Source of the DNA: Desulfurococcus sp.
GTDB taxonomy: Archaea; Thermoproteota; Thermoprotei_A; Sulfolobales; Desulfurococcaceae
Direction of reading: 5' to 3'
Assembly (NCBI GenBank): GCA_026626905.1
Contig: JAPNUX010000008.1
Location: 62,001-126,000, forward strand
Length of the DNA: 64,000 nt
Part shown: piece after piece, positions 44,920-53,808 of the stretch
How positions within the stretch are numbered: position 1 is the first letter of the stretch
Layout: every line of letters starts with the position of its first letter
Made by a program: the position numbers and the translations under genes
The notes under the pieces: model-generated
What the model saw: only the letters and a program-made list of their open reading frames with translations
Databases searched by the model: none
What the model was told of the DNA's origin: nothing

Positions 44920-44994
44920 GGGCCCGTCGCCTAGCCAGGATAGGGCGCCGGCCTTCTAAGCCGGAGGCCCGGGGTTCGAATCCCCGCGGGCCCG
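44920..44994 (+). tRNA. tRNA-Arg (TCT)
   Basis: Acceptor GGGCCCG/CGGGCCC, anticodon arm CCGGC-CTTCTAA-GCCGG, anticodon TCT, T-arm CGGGG-TTCGAAT-CCCCG, discriminator G. No intron. Upstream 167 bp contain only an AT-rich stretch (AATAAAATAAAATATAATAC) likely serving as promoter. Confidence 0.94.
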
Positions 44995-45138
44995 CTACCC
45001 CCTCCCCCTTCTAGTAGAATAAACGCTTAGCTAGAGCTTCCACACGCCTTCTTCTACAGCTAGCATAGCTTGTAGAGAGAATTAAAGCCTTAATAGATAA
45101 GTACTCGTAGATGTATAAGAGGCTAGGGTTAAGGGGGC

Positions 45139-45957
45139 ATGACTACTGTAGGAGCTGAAAGCGATAAGATATTCTTTAAGTCTAGTGATGGACGAATAAT
45201 AATAGTGAACGATGACTTTCTATCAACAAGCTTGATCCAGCCGAATAGTGTTGACTTAATAGTTACATCTCCACCATACAATGTTGACATTCACTATGAA
45301 TCTTTTAGAGACAATATACCGTACGAGAAGTACCTTGAGTTCACTGAGAAGTGGTTGAGGAAAGCTCTCAGCCTTGTGAAACCCGATGGAAGAATGTGCT
45401 TGAACATACCGCTTGATAAGAGCAAGGGGCGCAGGGAGGAGGGATTTCACAGCGTCTACGCTGACATCGTGTATATCGCTAAGAAGGTCGGCTGGAAGTA
45501 CTTTAGCACGATCATATGGAATGAAGGCAACATCTCAAAGAGGACTGCATGGGGGTCTTGGCTTAACGCTAGAGCACCCTACGTTATATCCCCGGTTGAA
45601 GTAATAGTAGTATTATATAAGGAGACATGGAGAAAGCAGAAGACTGGTAAATCCGATATATCTAGAGAAGAGTTCATAGAGTGGACTAACGGGGTATGGG
45701 TATTCCCTGGTGAAAACCGGAAGAAAATAGGGCATCCCTCTCCATTCCCACTGGAACTCCCAAAGAGATGCATCAAGCTCTTCAGCTACGTAGACGACCT
45801 TATCCTAGATCCATTCCTCGGCAGCGGGACTACTCTTATCGCGGCAGCACTACTGAATCGGAGAGGTATAGGAGTAGAAATCAGCCGAGAATACTGCGAG
45901 CTCGCGAAAAAGAGATTAATAGAGGAAGGTAGAATCCACCAGAAGAAGCTAGTATAG
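45139..45957 (+). CDS. Site-specific DNA methyltransferase, beta class (N4-cytosine or N6-adenine)
   Basis: 272 aa. Catalytic motif IV VTSPPYNVDIHYESF near residues 36-50 and SAM-binding motif I DPFLGSGTTLIAAALLNRRG near the C-terminus: this order (IV before I) is the beta class. SPPY is commoner in N4-cytosine enzymes. No endonuclease or specificity gene is adjacent, so it is an orphan methylase. It follows tRNA-Arg and precedes a 400-bp gene-free gap, a setting seen with acquired genes, though composition does not stand out. Recognition site unknown. Confidence 0.88.
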   Translation: MTTVGAESDKIFFKSSDGRIIIVNDDFLSTSLIQPNSVDLIVTSPPYNVDIHYESFRDNIPYEKYLEFTEKWLRKALSLVKPDGRMCLNIPLDKSKGRREEGFHSVYADIVYIAKKVGWKYFSTIIWNEGNISKRTAWGSWLNARAPYVISPVEVIVVLYKETWRKQKTGKSDISREEFIEWTNGVWVFPGENRKKIGHPSPFPLELPKRCIKLFSYVDDLILDPFLGSGTTLIAAALLNRRGIGVEISREYCELAKKRLIEEGRIHQKKLV

Positions 45958-46358
45958 TAGATGGAGATGCTTCGAATTGTAAAAAGTTAACCTATTCAGC
46001 TATAGACTGCAATCCATTTATCTAAAGCGTAGATACCCAGTTTCTAAATCGCATACGGCTTCAACCGTAACCAAAATCTACCAAAGCGTAGACAGAATCA
46101 ACCCTAGAATTATCATGTACTTCTAGAGTTATCATTAAAAATACATGCCTTCTCGACTCTCTCCTAGAAAGCTTACAACTGGCGGCTACATGTCTTCTAA
46201 AAGCGCAGTAGCTACTAGTAGCGGCTAAAGCTTGAATATATCTGTTGTAAAGCAGGTGGAAGGATTAATCAGCTTCTAAGAACCTGTCTCCCCGCGGATA
46301 AGTTAGCTGGGAATATTATTATCCTTGCTACGTGTACTCCTGTAACTGGTGGTTGGTA
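45958..46358. other. Gene-free stretch with short direct repeats
   Basis: No open frame or RNA gene is supported. Two short repeat pairs are seen: AAAGCGTAGA at 46024-46033 and 46083-46092, and CTAGARTTATCAT at 46104-46116 and 46123-46135. The downstream end holds the GGTGGTTGG ribosome site of the next gene. Confidence 0.6.
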
Positions 46359-46859
46359 TTGATAGAGAGGGAGGAGATTGTAAGGAATGCAGTCCGCCCT
46401 ACCGCTGAACTCATGGCTGCCTCCGCTATAACTGCACCTAAAGCTAGAGGAGTCGATAACATCGAGGTGAAGATACTCGATGAGAGAGCAGAGCTAGAAG
46501 CACTAGCCAGCAGGATGGAGGAGCTTGCACCACTATACGGGGACTTCTTTAAGCGTGATGCAGGCAGCGTTAGAAGCTCTCATGCAGTACTATTAATCGG
46601 CTGCAGGATAGTTGACTTCAATCTACGAAAACCAGAAGACTACCCACTAGACCCCAGCATTGTATGCAGCCTGCTAAACCTAGGTATAGCTGTAGGCTCC
46701 GCGGTAAAAACAGCTTCAAACCTCAACATTGATAACAGGGTAATGTATAGTATAGGAGTTGCAGCACGAAGCCTAGGACTAATGAGCTCTGATATAGTTA
46801 TAGGTATACCGTTAAGCATCCACGGGAAGAACATATACTTTGATAGAAAAGCGGTATAA
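46359..46859 (+). CDS. DUF2148 protein (ferredoxin-domain-like)
   Basis: 166 aa. EREEIVRNAVRPTAELMAAS, ITAPKARGVDNIEVKIL, and the DAGSVRSSHAVLLIGCR and SLLNLGIAVGSAVKTASNLN segments match the DUF2148 family, annotated as ferredoxin-domain proteins of unknown function in anaerobes. Only two Cys remain (in IGCR and VCSLLNLG), fewer than a 4Fe-4S site would need. The frame opens at 46332, but GGTGGTTGG favours TTG 46359. Confidence 0.75.
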   Translation: MIEREEIVRNAVRPTAELMAASAITAPKARGVDNIEVKILDERAELEALASRMEELAPLYGDFFKRDAGSVRSSHAVLLIGCRIVDFNLRKPEDYPLDPSIVCSLLNLGIAVGSAVKTASNLNIDNRVMYSIGVAARSLGLMSSDIVIGIPLSIHGKNIYFDRKAV

Positions 46860-47095
46860 ATGACTTGATGCAGGCTATACGTAGGCTTAAGTAGCTTCCA
46901 CCACGCCGAGGAATATTAAACCACTATTCAATCGCGAACAGTACTCTATGCGAGGGTACAAGTTTACTGAAGACTTAACGAGAAGTTGAATTCTATCCTA
47001 CAATACTGCTATCTGATCTCACCGCTGAGAAGCTTAGCTTTATTTTATTTCCTTCCTCTAGGAATAATGGTTTATGTTACTTCAGGGGGTAATCT

Positions 47096-48550
47096 ATGAG
47101 AGTACTAGTACTGCTTGCTGATATTTCAAGCCTTATAGTTGTGCTCGGCTTAATGATGCTGAGTGTCCCTTTAGTTGACTTTATATTCAGTGAACCTATA
47201 TCCTTGTACTTCGTGTATTCATCGCTGGTGTATACTTCGAGCGGTCTCCTCGCGGTGCTACTGTTGAGGAGAGTGGGGAGGGTGGGGGAGACAGGCTTTA
47301 TGGAAGCCTACTTAGCTTCTGCTCTCTCATGGCTTCTCATACCGTTTCTCGCAGCGATACCGCTCCACCTTGAGATAGGAATACCGTTAATTGACGCATT
47401 CTTCGAGAGTGTTTCAGGCTTCACGGGCACCGGTCTCACTGTTATCAGCGACTTAGATCACCTTAAGAAGAGTATTAACTGGTGGAGGGCACTCATGCAG
47501 TGGAGCGGCGAGTTAGGCTTCGTAGTGTTCGCTATGACTATAATACCGTTCTTCTGGAGGTACGGCTACATACTCTACAGTATTGAGAGACCTGTGAGAG
47601 TAATGCACTCGCTGAGGCAGACAGCGAAGAGGATTGCAGGGATCTACGTGTTCTTCACTCTACTCGGCGTAGTCCTCCTCTACTACTCTGGTGTCAACCT
47701 CTACGACTCGGTAATACATACTATGACAGCGATAGCTACAGGCGGCATGAGCAACTACAACCTCAACTACGAGGCTGTATACGACTACGCTCCTCTCAGT
47801 GTTATCCCTGCAATACTAGTCATGGCTGTAGGCGGCGCGAACTTCCTCGTGCTCAGCCAGCTAATGGACTTCAAGTTTAAGGAGGCTTCTAGAAGCGAGG
47901 AGTTAAGATACTATACTATAGTAATGGCTGCTCTCTCAGCTGTTACTACCCTACTCCTAGCTATCCATGGAGTACACTATACTACACCCCTCGTGCTCGG
48001 CGTATTCAATACTGTATCAGCAATGACTACCACAGGGTTCAATATAGGTAATGTAGGCGGCTTCCCAGCGGATGTGAAGATGATGCTAATACTAGCCATG
48101 TTTATTGGTGGAATGACTTTCTCAACAGCTGGAGGAATTAAAGTCTACCGGCTCGTCATTCTACTAAAGAAGCTGAAAGCCTATAGCATCTCAATGCTAC
48201 TACACGGGAGAGTGAGCCCGCATGTCACAGTAGACGGTAAGATTATTGATGACGAAGAAGTATCAAGCGCCCTCCTCCTAGTGATCCTCCATGCAACCGT
48301 AGTAGTTGCAACAGCTTCAATCGTGAAGATAGCTATGCCTGAAGCAGACTTCCTTGACGCTTTATTCGAGGCTACATCAGCCACCAGTGATGTCGGGCTT
48401 TCAGCAGGCTTAACATCAGCTTCAATGCCGCTAGCAGCTAAAGCAGCATTAATAGCTGGAATGTACATTGGGAGACTCGAGCATCTCCCAATACTCATTC
48501 TAGTAGGCTACACTGCAGGTAGAAGCATATATAGAGCCTTTAAGAGCTAA
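47096..48550 (+). CDS. trkH: Potassium uptake protein TrkH/KtrB
   Basis: 484 aa with about ten hydrophobic segments. Filter-like P-loops: SGFTGTGLTVISDLDHLKKS, MTAIATGGMSNYNLNYEAV, MTTTGFNIGNVGGFP and SATSDVGLSAGLTSA, the four pore repeats of SKT transporters. Pairs with a TrkA-N regulator; the likely partner lies at 54722, about 6 kb away on the same strand. Confidence 0.93.
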   Translation: MRVLVLLADISSLIVVLGLMMLSVPLVDFIFSEPISLYFVYSSLVYTSSGLLAVLLLRRVGRVGETGFMEAYLASALSWLLIPFLAAIPLHLEIGIPLIDAFFESVSGFTGTGLTVISDLDHLKKSINWWRALMQWSGELGFVVFAMTIIPFFWRYGYILYSIERPVRVMHSLRQTAKRIAGIYVFFTLLGVVLLYYSGVNLYDSVIHTMTAIATGGMSNYNLNYEAVYDYAPLSVIPAILVMAVGGANFLVLSQLMDFKFKEASRSEELRYYTIVMAALSAVTTLLLAIHGVHYTTPLVLGVFNTVSAMTTTGFNIGNVGGFPADVKMMLILAMFIGGMTFSTAGGIKVYRLVILLKKLKAYSISMLLHGRVSPHVTVDGKIIDDEEVSSALLLVILHATVVVATASIVKIAMPEADFLDALFEATSATSDVGLSAGLTSASMPLAAKAALIAGMYIGRLEHLPILILVGYTAGRSIYRAFKS

Positions 48551-48760
48551 CCTCAGCTATGCGGACCTCTCAGCATCAATTTAAGCTTATACCCGGATTC
48601 CATCTTCATCGGCTACTAGTAAAACACACCCTAGAACACCTATTTTAAAGAATCCATTGAGCTGCCATTAGAGAAACTGATGGGGATTCAGGCGGGTAGT
48701 TGCCTCAGGCTTAGAGTAGGCTGCTAGCTATGAGGGAACCAGCTCTCACGTGGAGTATAT

Positions 48761-49399
48761 TTACTCTTCCTCTCCACGCCTCCAAGTTTCCTCAGGCTTA
48801 TACTCCTTCATCCATAGCTCGCGTGCTCTACGCTTCTTAATAGTATATATTTCTCTTTCAACGTATCTGTATACTGATGAGTGGGTTCTACCTTTAATGA
48901 GCATTTCTACTGCTGTACGGGCTACTTCAGCAGACTCGTAGTCTCCTATAATAGCGATATACGGCTCGTAAACTGAGATGTATGTTCCTGTGACCTCTTC
49001 TAGAACCCTGCGAGCTCTTCCTTCTTCTCCTATGACTCTCCCAAGCACCCTCTTAATGTGGTTTGGCTTATCGCCAACATACTGCCTGGTATCCACAACC
49101 TCTAAGACTTGATCCTCCTCTAGAAGCCGGAATGCTCTTTCAGGGCTGAAACCATATGCAATGGCTCTTACCACGTCTCTAGCCTTCATTAACTCCAGTA
49201 CTGTTGTCTCAGGGAGAGCTGGCTCTATTATAACTCCGCCTCCCTCAGAGTCTATAGTTATAACTGTACGCGTACGCTCCTCCAGCTCTCTTTTAACTCT
49301 ACCGTTAGAGCCTAGTAAAACCCCAATCCTCTCTAATGGGATCTTCTCGTAGAGCCTGGTTACACCTGGAAGAAATCTTCCTTCTCTATCCCTCTGCAT
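48761..49399 (-). CDS. KH-domain ribosome assembly protein (Pno1/Dim2-like)
   Basis: 212 aa. Two KH-like units: IPLERIGVLLGSNGRVKREL near the start and GRVIGEEGRARRVLEEVTGT about residues 115-134. Archaeal Pno1/Dim2 helps 16S 3' end maturation with Rio1 and Nob1. ATG 49399 is the only usable start and lies 40 nt inside rio1 in another frame. Last gene of the aIF2beta-to-Pno1 operon. Confidence 0.88.
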   Translation of the reverse strand: MQRDREGRFLPGVTRLYEKIPLERIGVLLGSNGRVKRELEERTRTVITIDSEGGGVIIEPALPETTVLELMKARDVVRAIAYGFSPERAFRLLEEDQVLEVVDTRQYVGDKPNHIKRVLGRVIGEEGRARRVLEEVTGTYISVYEPYIAIIGDYESAEVARTAVEMLIKGRTHSSVYRYVEREIYTIKKRRARELWMKEYKPEETWRRGEEE

Positions 49400-50178
49400 T
49401 CCTTGACGACCCCTAGAGTTTCCTCAAAGCTTAGTGTTTTCAGACCAGCCTCACTACTGAAAAACCTGTTAATATTCCTTATATCTCTCGCCAGCAAGTC
49501 CTCGGCGTTCGGGTGGGATAAGTCTACTGCCTGCCCAACGTCTATTACTACTACCCTGAGGTCGGGTGTCACCATTATATTGTACTCTGAGAGGTCCCCG
49601 TGAACCAGCCTTGCTTTACAGTATATTTTAACGAGCTCAGTGATCACTTGATGGTAGATACTTTCAAGGTCGGCTGCCTCGAGATCCCTGTAGGCTTCTA
49701 TGAGTAGAGGGTATCTGACGCCTTCTACACCCATAAACTCCATTACAACAACATTATTCTTGAAGGCTATGGGTCTAGGTACTCTAACCCCAGCATCCCA
49801 CATTCTCTTCAGGTTACCGTACTCCTTTCTCGCCCACGCGTAGATCAGGTCCCGTGTGCTCCTAGCCTTCAAGCCTGTGAAGCGGGGGTCTCCTCTAATA
49901 TACTTGTAGATGCCTTTCTTGAATTCAGCTGTACTCGTATAGTATATCTTGAGGGCTAGGTACTCGTCGCCGAATCCTCTAGCTAAGTATACTCTAGCTT
50001 CTTTTCCAGCACTTATAACCCCGCTTATTCTTCTAATAATCTTCTTTCTCATCAACTCGAGGATACTAGCTACTGTCGCCATGTCGAATACTTCTTCAAC
50101 AGTCTCGAAGAGATCTCTATCCTTCTCTAAAGGCTCGTCTCTCCTCCCTAGAAGCCTGTCTACGTCATCTCTACTCAT
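49360..50178 (-). CDS. rio1: Serine/threonine protein kinase Rio1
   Basis: 272 aa. RIO kinase: nucleotide loop GVISAGKEARVYLA, VALK-type Lys in YLALKIYYTSTAEFK, catalytic loop RLVHGDLSEYNIMV, metal site VVVIDVGQAVDLSHPNA. Rio1 acts as an ATPase switch in late 30S maturation. Overlaps aIF1A upstream by 4 nt and Pno1 downstream by 40 nt, so translation is coupled to both partners. Confidence 0.95.
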   Translation of the reverse strand: MSRDDVDRLLGRRDEPLEKDRDLFETVEEVFDMATVASILELMRKKIIRRISGVISAGKEARVYLARGFGDEYLALKIYYTSTAEFKKGIYKYIRGDPRFTGLKARSTRDLIYAWARKEYGNLKRMWDAGVRVPRPIAFKNNVVVMEFMGVEGVRYPLLIEAYRDLEAADLESIYHQVITELVKIYCKARLVHGDLSEYNIMVTPDLRVVVIDVGQAVDLSHPNAEDLLARDIRNINRFFSSEAGLKTLSFEETLGVVKECRGIEKEDFFQV

Positions 50179-50522
50179 ATTAGTTCACTTATAGCATCAA
50201 TGAACTCTTTTGGGACCACGCCTTTCTCAACGAGCTCGGCTATCTCGCTTCTCTCATACCTGTGGATGACGTCAGCTTTATCGGATGTGTGATCCCATAA
50301 GCCTACTAGTACTATGTCGCCTTCGGTTATCCAGATCTTCCTCCTCATCTTGCCTGGTATCCTCGCCTTCCTGTCAGCGCCGTCAAGGCATTTTACTAGA
50401 AGGTATCCTCCGCCAAGCTGCTTTACAACCCCGCATATCATTGTTCCCTCCTCGGGGCTGGGTAGAGGTATCTCCTCGCGTCTCTCTACGTTTTGATTAC
50501 GCTTACTACTCAGATTCCCCAC
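50175..50522 (-). CDS. Translation initiation factor aIF1A
   Basis: 115 aa. OB fold with EGTMICGVVKQLGGGYLLVK, CLDGADRKARIPGKMRRKIW and ITEGDIVLVGLWDH, as in eIF1A. Occupies the 30S A site during initiation. GTG 50522 overlaps the nmd3 end by 17 nt; no other start exists in the N-terminal region. Confidence 0.94.
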   Translation of the reverse strand: MGNLSSKRNQNVERREEIPLPSPEEGTMICGVVKQLGGGYLLVKCLDGADRKARIPGKMRRKIWITEGDIVLVGLWDHTSDKADVIHRYERSEIAELVEKGVVPKEFIDAISELI

Positions 50523-51585
50523 CTCTATTAAGCTTCAACAATACTTCTCTATCACCACTACTAACTATTATAACTCTATCCCCGGGCTTTAACAGATAGC
50601 TTCCAGGGTCTAAACGATGCTCTCTAACCTCCCCGGTCTCCTCGCTCAGCAGGTATACTGTCGACTTATCTACAGCTGTCACAGTGTAGGCTTCTCTACT
50701 AACTGATACTCCGCGGGGCTTTTTGATCAGGCTGCTCCAGTAGCCTGATAGCGGGGCTTTAACCTCTACGCCTGACTCCAGGAGAAGTATTCTAAGGTAT
50801 CCGTCTGCAACCTGCTCGACGACCCCAAGCTTCCCGTTATACTCGATTATATCTCCTTCCTCTATGACGGGTATTCTAGCAGATATTGTTAGCACGCCAC
50901 TCCACCTCCCTCTCCTTGAATCATACCTCACGCTCTTGAATGACTCGGTTAGCTTAGCTCCAAACTTTCTTTCAAGAGTACCGGCGTATCTCCTAGCTGA
51001 TACTATATCCTCGAACTTAGCGTCGAAGCCATCCTTCAATTCTTCTACTTCCACGAGGCTGCTGGTTAACCCGAGATCCTGGAGCAGTGAGTATACTCTC
51101 CTGTAGAGGCTGGAGGGCTTCCCGGCTGGGTCGAATCTTACTTGAACGAGGGCTTCATGCCTGCCAGTACTTCTCCTCAAGCATCTATCGCAGACCCTGT
51201 AGGCGAGTTTAACTTCAACTGGCTCCTCGACTTCAATACTATGCCTTCCCACCTTGAGTGATAGACGGGCTCTTACAGTTCCCCCGCTTAAATCTGCTTC
51301 TGAATCATATTCTGGTTGAACATCTACTAGCTCGACCTCTTCATTGAGGAATCTGCGTAGAGTATCCAGTAGTATTCTTCTCAAGACTTCTCTAGTGTCA
51401 GCGGGCGGGTGCCATGCCCCCTTGAAGTACCAGGAGCCGCATTTAGGGCATACTACTACTTCTACTCTAGGCTTGCTTTTGAAGACTCCATGGTACTTCA
51501 GGTAGCAGTCTATACAGTACCCTCTAACCAGGTCTTCACCAGGTACTTCTCTACCGCACTTCACGCAGAAACGCTTGCCGCTCAA
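50506..51585 (-). CDS. nmd3: NMD3 family 60S/50S biogenesis protein
   Basis: 359 aa. Two N-terminal zinc ribbons (FCVKCGREVPGEDLVRGYCI then CIDCYLKYH; VVCPKCGSWYFKGAWHPPAD) and a later CDRCLRRSTGRHEA pair, followed by OB and SH3-like segments (IEEGDIIEYNGKLGVVEQ). Eukaryotic Nmd3 is a 60S export adaptor; the archaeal role on 50S is presumed related. TTG start. Confidence 0.92.
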   Translation of the reverse strand: MSGKRFCVKCGREVPGEDLVRGYCIDCYLKYHGVFKSKPRVEVVVCPKCGSWYFKGAWHPPADTREVLRRILLDTLRRFLNEEVELVDVQPEYDSEADLSGGTVRARLSLKVGRHSIEVEEPVEVKLAYRVCDRCLRRSTGRHEALVQVRFDPAGKPSSLYRRVYSLLQDLGLTSSLVEVEELKDGFDAKFEDIVSARRYAGTLERKFGAKLTESFKSVRYDSRRGRWSGVLTISARIPVIEEGDIIEYNGKLGVVEQVADGYLRILLLESGVEVKAPLSGYWSSLIKKPRGVSVSREAYTVTAVDKSTVYLLSEETGEVREHRLDPGSYLLKPGDRVIIVSSGDREVLLKLNRGGESE

Positions 51586-51611
51586 GTGGAAGAGCCTCCG
51601 TTGATACTCAC

Positions 51612-51926
51612 CTAGATTCTCGTGAACATGGCTACAGGTACTCCTTTAACTCTTAGAACAGCCTCCGGGTGAACTAGGCCTCTATCAATAGCGATTCTCA
51701 CAATGTTCTCTCCTGCGATATTACCGATTGTAGCGTTACTTAAGACTTCAACAGCTTTCTCGATGTCGACTAAATCCCCCTTGTAGAAGCGTGGATCAAT
51801 ATCTAGGACTACGTTAGCCTCTTGATCCACGAGGCGTAGTCCCAGCACGTCTTCATCGCATGCTGCAACTACTACTTCACCTTGAACCTCGTATCTCTTA
51901 ACGTATACTCTCACCCGGCTACCCAC
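51612..51926 (-). CDS. DUF424 protein
   Basis: 104 aa. VYVKRYEVQGEVVVAACDED, LDIDPRFYKGDLVDIEKAVE and the central ATIGNIAGENIVRIAIDRGL match the archaeal DUF424 family, of unknown function. It is embedded between aIF2beta and Nmd3 (17 nt from the former, about 26 nt from the latter), which suggests a translation or ribosome assembly role. Confidence 0.85.
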   Translation of the reverse strand: MGSRVRVYVKRYEVQGEVVVAACDEDVLGLRLVDQEANVVLDIDPRFYKGDLVDIEKAVEVLSNATIGNIAGENIVRIAIDRGLVHPEAVLRVKGVPVAMFTRI

Positions 51927-51943
51927 GTGAAAGCACCTTTAAC

Positions 51944-52369
51944 CTAGAAGGCTGGGAGGGTTGTCTCAGCGCCACAGGCATCGCATCTAAGCAGGAATAC
52001 CTTCCCCTTCTTAATGAGCCTTGTGTGCATTGACCCGCAGGTACTACACCTCACGTACATGTTGGCGAATCTAGATAGCAGCTGGTTGATAGCAGAGGGG
52101 TTGAATCTTCCTTTCAACTCCAGCTGGCCGGCTGGATTAATAGAGCTGGGTACATTCAGCTCCTTCATAAAGTACCTTCTCAGTAAGTCTTCATCCCTGT
52201 TCAAGACGTTAGCTATCTGCTTAAAGTTCTGTATAATCGTTTTATCACCAATTACTAGCACGCTTGCCTGGGGTATCTCAAATACCTCGCTACTGCCACG
52301 TACTCCACCAAGCTTCCTGTAAGCTCTCTCAATGAGCTCCTCGTAGCTAGGCAGCCTGCTTGAACTCAT
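51944..52369 (-). CDS. Translation initiation factor aIF2 beta
   Basis: 141 aa. Helical N-terminus, core IQNFKQIANVLNRDEDLLRR, ELNVPSSINPAGQLELKGRF, and a C-terminal zinc ribbon VRCSTCGSMHTRLIKKG with LRCDACGAETTLPAF. Part of the aIF2 heterotrimer delivering Met-tRNAi. First gene of the minus-strand ribosome operon. Confidence 0.95.
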   Translation of the reverse strand: MSSSRLPSYEELIERAYRKLGGVRGSSEVFEIPQASVLVIGDKTIIQNFKQIANVLNRDEDLLRRYFMKELNVPSSINPAGQLELKGRFNPSAINQLLSRFANMYVRCSTCGSMHTRLIKKGKVFLLRCDACGAETTLPAF

Positions 52370-52458
52370 ACAGCATGCACCAAGCTATTGATTAACATTT
52401 TCAAGGCTAATATACACGGGATATTAAGGGGGTTACAGTTAAGCGGAACCCCGGGTGC

Positions 52459-53808
52459 ATGGATGTGAGAGTATACATTGAGAGCTACGGGTGCTCGCTG
52501 AATAAGAGTGATGAAGCATTAATGGTAGAGGAGATACTTAGAAGAGGGCATTCACTAACCAAGAGCATTGAGAATGCCGATGCTATAGTAGTAAACACCT
52601 GCATAGTAAGACTTGACACAGAGCAGCATATGATTAAACGGATAAGAGAGCTACACGAGGTCTCCGTGAAAACTGGTAAGAAGCTCATTGTAGCAGGCTG
52701 TATGGCTAAAGCAGAACCGTACACTGTTGCAAGGATAGCTCCAAGCGCTAGCTTAATATCACCTCAAAATGCACCCCTAGTAGCTGAAGCCCTCGAATCC
52801 CCGGGCAGGGTAGTCCTACTAAATGGGTTAAGGGAGAGAGATAGAATAGGCGTGTACTTCGAGGGTAGAGTGGCCCCAATCCCTGTTCAGGAGGGATGCC
52901 TAGGTAACTGCAGCTTCTGTATATCCAAGCTGGCTAGACGGGTGCTAGTAAGCCACAGCATTGACGCTGTAGTCAAAGCTGTAGAAAAGGCTGTAGAGAA
53001 GGGGGCAGTAGAAATACAGTTAACAGGGATGGACTTAGGTACCTACGGTATAGACTTGTATGGCTCGAGAAAACTGCCTACTCTAATAAAAGAGGTTACT
53101 AGAAGAGTCGAAGGAAACTACATGGTTAGAGTAGGTATGTTGAATCCAGAGCACCTTCGATACATTATGGATGATCTAATAGAAGCTATAAGCGAGTCAA
53201 GCAGAGTGTACAGGTTCCTCCACATACCCCTGCAGTCAGGGAGTAACAGGATCCTCAAGCTTATGAGACGCAACTACACTGTCGAAGAATACGTAGAGCT
53301 AGTTGAGGAAGCGAAGTCGAGAATACCTGATCTAAGTGTTGCAACAGACATTATAGTAGGCCACCCCATGGAGACTGAGGAGGACTTCAACGAGACTCTC
53401 AGAGTAATAGAGAAGCTTGAATTCGAGAGAGTACACCTCGCATCCTACAGTATAAGACCACTCACGTACTCCGCTTCCCTGCCGCAGCTACCCACAAAAG
53501 TCAAGAAGGAGAGGGTTCTAAGAGCTCTCAGATTAATCGAGGAGGTAGGATTAAAGGGTAAATCAAGGTATAAGGGGACGCTACAGGACTGCTTTATCAC
53601 AGAGTACACTAATACCTGGATATGCCGGCTTGCAAACTACATACCAGTAGTCTTAAACCCTGGGTACGAGGATGGTGGACTCGACTACGGGATGTGGGTT
53701 AAAGTACACGTGGATGAGTCAACATTCTTTGATCTAAGAGGCCGTGTGAGCCGGCTGCCAGCTCCCCCTGGAGATGGTAAAGTACTTCTTCACTCGGCAA
53801 CCTCATAG
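52459..53808 (+). CDS. tRNA t6A37 methylthiotransferase (Cdkal1/MtaB-like)
   Basis: 449 aa. UPF0004 domain (YIESYGCSLNKSDEALMVEE, NTCIVRLDTEQHMI, IVAGCMAKAEP) with three cluster cysteines, radical SAM motif EGCLGNCSFCISKLARR, then FLHIPLQSGSNRILKLMRRN, and a C-terminal TRAM-like region. Archaeal members convert t6A to ms2t6A in tRNAs reading ANN codons. Convergent with mscS; stops overlap by 6 nt. Confidence 0.93.
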   Translation: MDVRVYIESYGCSLNKSDEALMVEEILRRGHSLTKSIENADAIVVNTCIVRLDTEQHMIKRIRELHEVSVKTGKKLIVAGCMAKAEPYTVARIAPSASLISPQNAPLVAEALESPGRVVLLNGLRERDRIGVYFEGRVAPIPVQEGCLGNCSFCISKLARRVLVSHSIDAVVKAVEKAVEKGAVEIQLTGMDLGTYGIDLYGSRKLPTLIKEVTRRVEGNYMVRVGMLNPEHLRYIMDDLIEAISESSRVYRFLHIPLQSGSNRILKLMRRNYTVEEYVELVEEAKSRIPDLSVATDIIVGHPMETEEDFNETLRVIEKLEFERVHLASYSIRPLTYSASLPQLPTKVKKERVLRALRLIEEVGLKGKSRYKGTLQDCFITEYTNTWICRLANYIPVVLNPGYEDGGLDYGMWVKVHVDESTFFDLRGRVSRLPAPPGDGKVLLHSATS

